A DNA stretch of 57,758 bases from Verrucomicrobiales bacterium. Its GTDB lineage: Bacteria; Verrucomicrobiota; Verrucomicrobiia; Limisphaerales; Palsa-1400. The translations under genes and the position numbers were made by a program. Location: the NCBI GenBank assembly GCA_003140095.1, contig PLIU01000426.1, positions 1-57,758 of the forward strand. The letters run 5' to 3'. Positions 53,701 through 57,758 of the stretch are shown one piece after another. Under the pieces are notes generated by a model that was given only the letters and a program-made list of their open reading frames with translations, had not been told where the DNA came from and searched no databases. How positions within the stretch are numbered: position 1 is the stretch's first letter; each line of letters begins with the position of its first letter.

Positions 53701-54048
53701 CAGTCAAAAAGTTTCGTTATGCGCAGCCTGCTCATTTCTGGACTAGTAAACACCTTTTTGGGCCTCGAAAGAAAGATTAAAATATGGCAGGCAAAAAGGT
53801 CTTTTGGAACACCGGTTTCCCTCACAAAACGCGATGAACAGACCCGCCCGCGCGGCTCTGTTCCATTCCGTCCACAGGCAATGGCTGGAGCCACAACGAC
53901 CCATGCCAACCACTAAAGCAATCCGCTTGCCGAACTGCCCCGTGATTCAATCAAGCAGAGTCACTCGCGTGTTAGCGGCACCCAGTCTTTCGCGCGGCCT
54001 TTGATCTTGGCTCCGCGGAGCAACGTCACCAGGTTTTGAAGAGACGTT
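53701..54048. other. gene-free region upstream of the ATP-grasp operon
   Basis: No supported gene. On the minus strand an AT-rich segment around 53765-53800 ('tgccatattttaatctttc') would suit a promoter, but no full -35/-10 pair can be defended. No repeats shared with the rest of the window were seen. Confidence 0.5.
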
Positions 54049-55116
54049 CTAACGCCCTTGTTCTGCTCCGCCAGCGGCGATATTCGGGGCGAATTGCGGA
54101 TACAACAGCTTCATGCAATCAGGGCAGATCGAGTGCGAAAACTCAGCCCCGGAGTGTTCGCGCACAAAGGTCTCCAGCTTTTGCCAGTAGCCACGATCGT
54201 CGCGAATTTTCTTGCAGGAGGCGCAAATGGGCAGCAGGCCGCTCAAGGTTTTGACCTTGGACAGAGTCTCGTTTAAATGCGCGATCAGATGGGTCCGTTC
54301 GGCTTCGATCCGCTTGCGTTCGGTGATGTCGTAGGCGATGGAGGAGGTGCCCAGGATCCGGCCCTCGCTGTTCCGGATGGCCGACATCGTCACGCACACG
54401 TTGACGGAGGCGCCGTCCTTGCGCCGGCGTATCGTCTCCACCGGTTCCACGGCTTCGGCGCGCCGCAGTTTTTGCCACAGCTCGCCGGCTTCCTGGTGAT
54501 GGGATGGCGGCACGATTAGCAACGCGGGCTGGCCGATGGCCTCCGCCGCCGCATAGCCGTAGAGCCGCGCCGCGCCAGTGTTCCAAGTGGCGATGAGACC
54601 GTCCATATTCTGGCCTATGATCGCTTCTTCCGCCGAATCCACGATGGCGGCCAGATAGGCCAGTTTTTCCAATGCCACCATGCGTTCGTGCCGGGCCTTG
54701 GCTTCTCGCTGTTCCCGTTCGATGGCGGGGAGGAGCCGGCTTAAGCTGCCTTTGACGATGAAATCATGCGCGCCGGCCTTCATCAGATCAACGGCCAGTT
54801 CCTCGCCGATGGCGCCGGAGACGACGATGAACGGCAAATCCAGCCCCTTGCGTTTCAATTGGGTCAGAGCGGGCAGAACGCCGAAATTGGGAAGTTGATA
54901 ATCGCACAGCACCACGTCCCACTCCTTTTCGGCCAGGGCCTTCTCCATTTCCTGCTGGTTGGCGACGCGCTCATGCTGCGTTGCGTAGCCGTTGCTGTGC
55001 AAGTACCGCACCAGCAGCAAGGCGTCCAACTCCGAGTCCTCGACCAGGAGTACGCGCAGATGCTGCATTCGATTCGATGCTGTCAGAGGAGGCTCGCTTT
55101 GCTCGACATCGCTCAT
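54049..55116 (-). CDS. REC-PAS protein with C-terminal Cys/His motif, no kinase
   Basis: A protein of 355 residues from ATG 55116 ('MSDVEQSEPPLTASNRMQHL'). The receiver domain has 'RVLLVEDSELDALLLVRYLH', the phospho-acceptor in 'DVVLCDYQLPNFG' and the Lys in 'AHDFIVKGSLSRLLPAIE'. A PAS domain (~150-270) has 'IDSAEEAIIGQ'-type and 'TSSIAYDITERKRIEAERTH' ends. Instead of a kinase the protein ends with 'LLPICASCKKIRDDRGYWQK' and 'HSICPDCMKLLYPQF', a CxxC...CxxC module frequent at the ends of REC/PAS proteins and probably zinc-binding. Output is unknown; it may act through protein contacts. Confidence 0.88.
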   Translation of the reverse strand: MSDVEQSEPPLTASNRMQHLRVLLVEDSELDALLLVRYLHSNGYATQHERVANQQEMEKALAEKEWDVVLCDYQLPNFGVLPALTQLKRKGLDLPFIVVSGAIGEELAVDLMKAGAHDFIVKGSLSRLLPAIEREQREAKARHERMVALEKLAYLAAIVDSAEEAIIGQNMDGLIATWNTGAARLYGYAAAEAIGQPALLIVPPSHHQEAGELWQKLRRAEAVEPVETIRRRKDGASVNVCVTMSAIRNSEGRILGTSSIAYDITERKRIEAERTHLIAHLNETLSKVKTLSGLLPICASCKKIRDDRGYWQKLETFVREHSGAEFSHSICPDCMKLLYPQFAPNIAAGGAEQGR

Positions 55117-55239
55117 ATAGTTACCCAAAGAAAACCGCAGCACGCCGTGTGCCATCAGCCTTTTGCTACTAGGTTGACATCATGTCAATCTCCAACCAGT
55201 CTTATGGCCGACGATAGCGGCTTTTCTTTGGCCTGTCAA

Positions 55240-55419
55240 ATGCAAGACTCGGGAAACATTCAATGTCCATTTTGTGGACAAACTTTCACGCTGGCCGTGG
55301 ACACCACCCAGGCCGAGCAAGTGTTTACCGTCGATTGCGAAATTTGTTGCCGACCCATGGAGGTTTCCGTCCGTTGCGAGGCCGGAGAAATTCTGGACCT
55401 GGAGGTCCGAGGCGATTGA
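55240..55419 (+). CDS. CPXCG-motif cysteine-rich protein
   Basis: 59 residues from ATG 55240; ATG 55204 would add 12. It carries 'IQCPFCGQTFTLAVDTTQAE' and 'VDCEICCRPMEVSV', the two Cys pairs of the CPXCG family, a small zinc-binding protein of unknown function. Acidic residues predominate in the rest ('GEILDLEVRGD'). It is transcribed alone, divergent from the REC-PAS gene and convergent with the M61 peptidase. Confidence 0.85.
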   Translation: MQDSGNIQCPFCGQTFTLAVDTTQAEQVFTVDCEICCRPMEVSVRCEAGEILDLEVRGD

Positions 55420-55535
55420 AATGTCCGTGTGATTTGATCAGTTTGAGTCTGAACTCGCCGGTTTGCTCATGATTTTCCCCGCTAAAAACAAACCTCGACA
55501 AACCACAGCGGTCCACAAGATTTTGTTCAAACCCT

Positions 55536-57437
55536 TCAAGGTTTGGGGGCCAAGAGAGCGTCGAGGCTGCTTGGACCGGCAGCGGTTTTCTCCAACTTCG
55601 GGTAGCGCAACCCGCCGTCGTAGTTGAGGTCAATGGTGCGGTAAATGTCGCCGGTCTTTACCAGCAGGCTCAGCGGTGATTTCTTGGCCTTGATCGCAGC
55701 TTTTAGGTGGTCGGTGTCGAGGGCGCGGCCATTGACGGCGATAAGCTTGGCGCCGACGGTGAGGCCGGCGTTGAAGGCCGGGCTGTCCCAGACAACCTCG
55801 GTGATCTCGCCTTCCTTGCCCAAGACAAGTCCGCCTGAATAACTCAGGTCTGTGACTTTGCGCGCTTTTTCGTTGGATTTGAACCAGTCGGTCGGCGTGT
55901 CTGTATAGACCAACCGATAGCCGCCACGGGCCAAGCCGTCCAGCGGGGCGTGATCGCTCACGCGGTCCAAGCGAGCGTGGAGGAAAGCGGTCCAGTCGTT
56001 GGGTTGGACTTGATTGAGCGCGTGAACGACATCGTCGAAGTTATACGTCAGTTCACCCCAATCGCGGTCGTTGACGCCGAAGAAGGCGCGGGCGAAATCG
56101 TCGAGCGAGCGGGCGCCGTGGGATTGTTCGCGGATCAAGCTATCGGCATCGAGCCAAATGAGAAGTCCCTCCCTGTAGTAATCAACGAGGCGTTGCCAAC
56201 TTCTCCAGCCTTGGGGCAGGCGATAGGAGATGATCGGATCATCGGTGGTGTCGGCCAGTGGACGCCACTTGCGGCCGGGGTCAGTGTCGAGGCGGGCGGC
56301 GAGGCTGGCGAGGGAGCCGAGCGTCTCCTCGTGCGAATTTAGCCCCGACCGGGCGGCGAGCACGAGGCCCCAAAACTGAGTCTGCCCCTCGTAAACCCAG
56401 AGCAGGCTGTCCTGCATGGGAGTGCGGTAGTCGGGCGTCCAAAGATCGGCCGGCCGGCGGAACTTGCCGTTCCAGCTATGAGTATATTCGTGGGGCAAGA
56501 GGTCGCGCCCGGACGGAGTGTCCTTCCATTCGGTGAAATAGCCGCCCTTGACGCCATTCTCGGAACTGCGATGGTGCTCAAGCCCGATGCCGCCCTGCCG
56601 GTCGCTCAAGGCCAGCAGTAAATCATAGTGGTCGTAGTGTTGCGCCCCGAAGAGTTTGACGGCCTGCGTCACCAAGTTACGGTGGAATTGGATTTGCTCC
56701 TCGGTGGCGGCAAGTTGCTCGGGCTGATCTGCGACGATGTTAAGGCGCACGCCCGGAGCGAGAGTTTCAACCCGGACGTTGGCGCCGGCGAAGAGCGGGC
56801 TGTCCACAAGGGTATCAAAGGAAACTTGCTTGAAATGGATAGTCGCGCCTTCCTGCGTGGCGACCTCGAGGGCGGTCGCGGCCTTCCAGCCATCGGGAAG
56901 TTTAACCGAGGCGTCCACCTTGATTTGGCGGACGTAGTAGCCGGCTGGATAGAGCGCCACGGCGTTCCATTGCAGATTGAGCATGTCCGGGGTCGTGACG
57001 ATGCGGCCCTGGGCGACGTCGGTTGGCGCGAGAAACTGGAACTGCGCCTCAACGCTGGACGTCCCCGCGGGAACGTCGATATGGAAGGCGAAGACATCGA
57101 CCGGATCGCGCTGCCAAGGGAGCGAACGCCCAGCGGCGTTGAACTGGAGTCCGGCCAGTTGGGAGATTGGACCGGTGTTGGAATGGTTGCCCGGAAGCCA
57201 CTTCGGGTAGAGGAGCGTAAGCGGTCCGGCCGCGGCGACGGGAATGGTCTCGCTGACGCGGAAAATACCGCGGGTGTTGTCGGAGGCATCGACCGAAACA
57301 GTGATGACTCCCGGCCAGGGGACGTCGCGGGCGGGCGGGATCGTGTCAATGATAGGCTTGGCCTCTGGTGCGCTGTTTTGAGCGTGAGTGAAGAGTGGCA
57401 TAAGGGCGAAGAGAATTGGGACGATACGGTTGCTCAT
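55536..57437 (-). CDS. secreted M61-family metallopeptidase with PDZ domain
   Basis: A protein of 633 residues from ATG 57437 ('MSNRIVPILFALMPLFTHAQ', signal peptide); the open frame runs 15 codons further. The N-terminal beta-sandwich (~45-250) resembles the glycyl-aminopeptidase type. The zinc site is 'LLPHEYTHSWNGKFRRP' (HEYTH 316-320) with the third ligand Glu350 in 'WVYEGQTQFWG'. The C-terminus has a PDZ domain (~535-610, 'DSPAFNAGLTVGAKLIAVNG'). M61 members remove N-terminal glycine or alanine in the periplasm or outside the cell. It is a single gene, with the redoxin upstream 200 bases away. Confidence 0.93.
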   Translation of the reverse strand: MSNRIVPILFALMPLFTHAQNSAPEAKPIIDTIPPARDVPWPGVITVSVDASDNTRGIFRVSETIPVAAAGPLTLLYPKWLPGNHSNTGPISQLAGLQFNAAGRSLPWQRDPVDVFAFHIDVPAGTSSVEAQFQFLAPTDVAQGRIVTTPDMLNLQWNAVALYPAGYYVRQIKVDASVKLPDGWKAATALEVATQEGATIHFKQVSFDTLVDSPLFAGANVRVETLAPGVRLNIVADQPEQLAATEEQIQFHRNLVTQAVKLFGAQHYDHYDLLLALSDRQGGIGLEHHRSSENGVKGGYFTEWKDTPSGRDLLPHEYTHSWNGKFRRPADLWTPDYRTPMQDSLLWVYEGQTQFWGLVLAARSGLNSHEETLGSLASLAARLDTDPGRKWRPLADTTDDPIISYRLPQGWRSWQRLVDYYREGLLIWLDADSLIREQSHGARSLDDFARAFFGVNDRDWGELTYNFDDVVHALNQVQPNDWTAFLHARLDRVSDHAPLDGLARGGYRLVYTDTPTDWFKSNEKARKVTDLSYSGGLVLGKEGEITEVVWDSPAFNAGLTVGAKLIAVNGRALDTDHLKAAIKAKKSPLSLLVKTGDIYRTIDLNYDGGLRYPKLEKTAAGPSSLDALLAPKP

Positions 57438-57639
57438 GGGATTTAATGGGAACCAGCTTTGCGAATAACGTTCATCGCCCAAATCTAAAACTTAGGCTGC
57501 GCACCAACAAGAAGATTTGTGACTGTGCAAGACTTTCTGTTTGACTGGCAGTCGGTATGAGGGGAGCCGCGCTCGGAGCCAAGCAAAAAATAATCGTCGC
57601 CGGTTCCGGGAACGGGTCTTGGCATGGAGTCGCCGGCGG

Positions 57640-57758
57640 TCAGTTCTCTCCATTTTGCAACTCGGCCTCAATAAGTTTGATCATCTCATCAAACTCTGTC
57701 TTCCGGAAGCCCGCGCTGGCCCATTTCACCTTGCCGTCCTTACCGACGACAAAACTTC
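57640..57758 (-). CDS. thioredoxin-fold (redoxin/AhpC-TSA type) protein, C-terminal fragment
   Basis: The last 38 residues of a gene that enters from the right edge, ending at TGA 57640-57642. 'FVVGKDGKVKWASAGFRK' and a final amphipathic helix 'TEFDEMIKLIEAEL' match the last strands and helix of redoxin or peroxiredoxin-like proteins. The active-site cysteines are outside the window. Confidence 0.65.
   Translation of the reverse strand, partial: SFVVGKDGKVKWASAGFRKTEFDEMIKLIEAELQNGEN

Overview
The window looks like a stretch of a Verrucomicrobiota chromosome, most likely of the Pedosphaera/Limisphaera type. This is an inference from gene content. The pointers are a VPDSG-type C-terminal sorting signal on a tandem gene pair, three tandem bactofilins, a DUF4965 glutaminase-like secreted protein, N-terminal regions ending in a 'PQRFYILQL'-type strand, HEAT proteins starting with 'FQGHSAxYWL', and a histidine kinase whose first ~110 residues resemble a verrucomicrobial tyrosine integrase. 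Coding DNA is GC-rich with short operons. No rRNA, tRNA or CRISPR array was found.

Layout. 1-7.3 kb: the tail of a death-on-curing-like toxin, a secreted DUF4965 protein, a secreted amidohydrolase/CIA30 fusion, a cupin, and a winged-helix protein behind a DUF6036 nucleotidyltransferase-like gene broken by two single-base shifts. 7.3-8.1 kb: repeats. 8.1-13.7 kb: acetolactate synthase large subunit, a two-component system and a DegP/HtrA protease with a clear terminator. 13.7-18.5 kb: a repeat-rich accessory stretch with a beta-helix remnant, a SUMF1-type protein and two tandem VPDSG-type surface proteins. 18.5-31.2 kb: signalling genes (a five-PAS kinase with a CheY-like regulator; a PAS kinase coupled to a REC-PAS-kinase-REC hybrid), a frameshifted orphan ABC permease, and a TPR/S41 protease pair. 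31.2-32.3 kb: repeats. 32.4-40.8 kb: RecQ, three bactofilins, a hypothetical protein with two HEAT paralogues, and a LarA-like/RibD-like pair. 40.8-46.4 kb: repeats, a truncated antitoxin, a DUF2905/MsbA-like ABC pair, a TPR membrane protein and an antitoxin/PIN cassette. 46.4-53.7 kb: an operon of circularly permuted ATP-grasp, alpha-E, phosphofructokinase and transglutaminase/DUF2126. 54-57.8 kb: a REC-PAS protein, a CPXCG zinc protein, an M61 peptidase and the tail of a redoxin.

The strongest unexplained signals are these. (1) Intergenic arrays of a decamer close to GGTTTGATNN, phased at almost exactly 10 bp, at 7.6-8.1, 31.3-31.65 and 40.8-41.4 kb, combined with larger dispersed repeats; one such array has replaced the end of a ribbon-helix-helix antitoxin gene. 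(2) An antitoxin/PIN cassette lying between 200-bp direct repeats, one of which is the 3' end of the neighbouring transglutaminase gene; the toxin carries a stop at codon 5. (3) A histidine kinase fused to the N-terminus of an integrase. (4) A phosphofructokinase embedded in an ATP-grasp/alpha-E/transglutaminase operon. Several broken genes (DUF6036, ABC permease, PIN, beta-helix, antitoxin) show active gene decay, although the single-base shifts could also be assembly errors.
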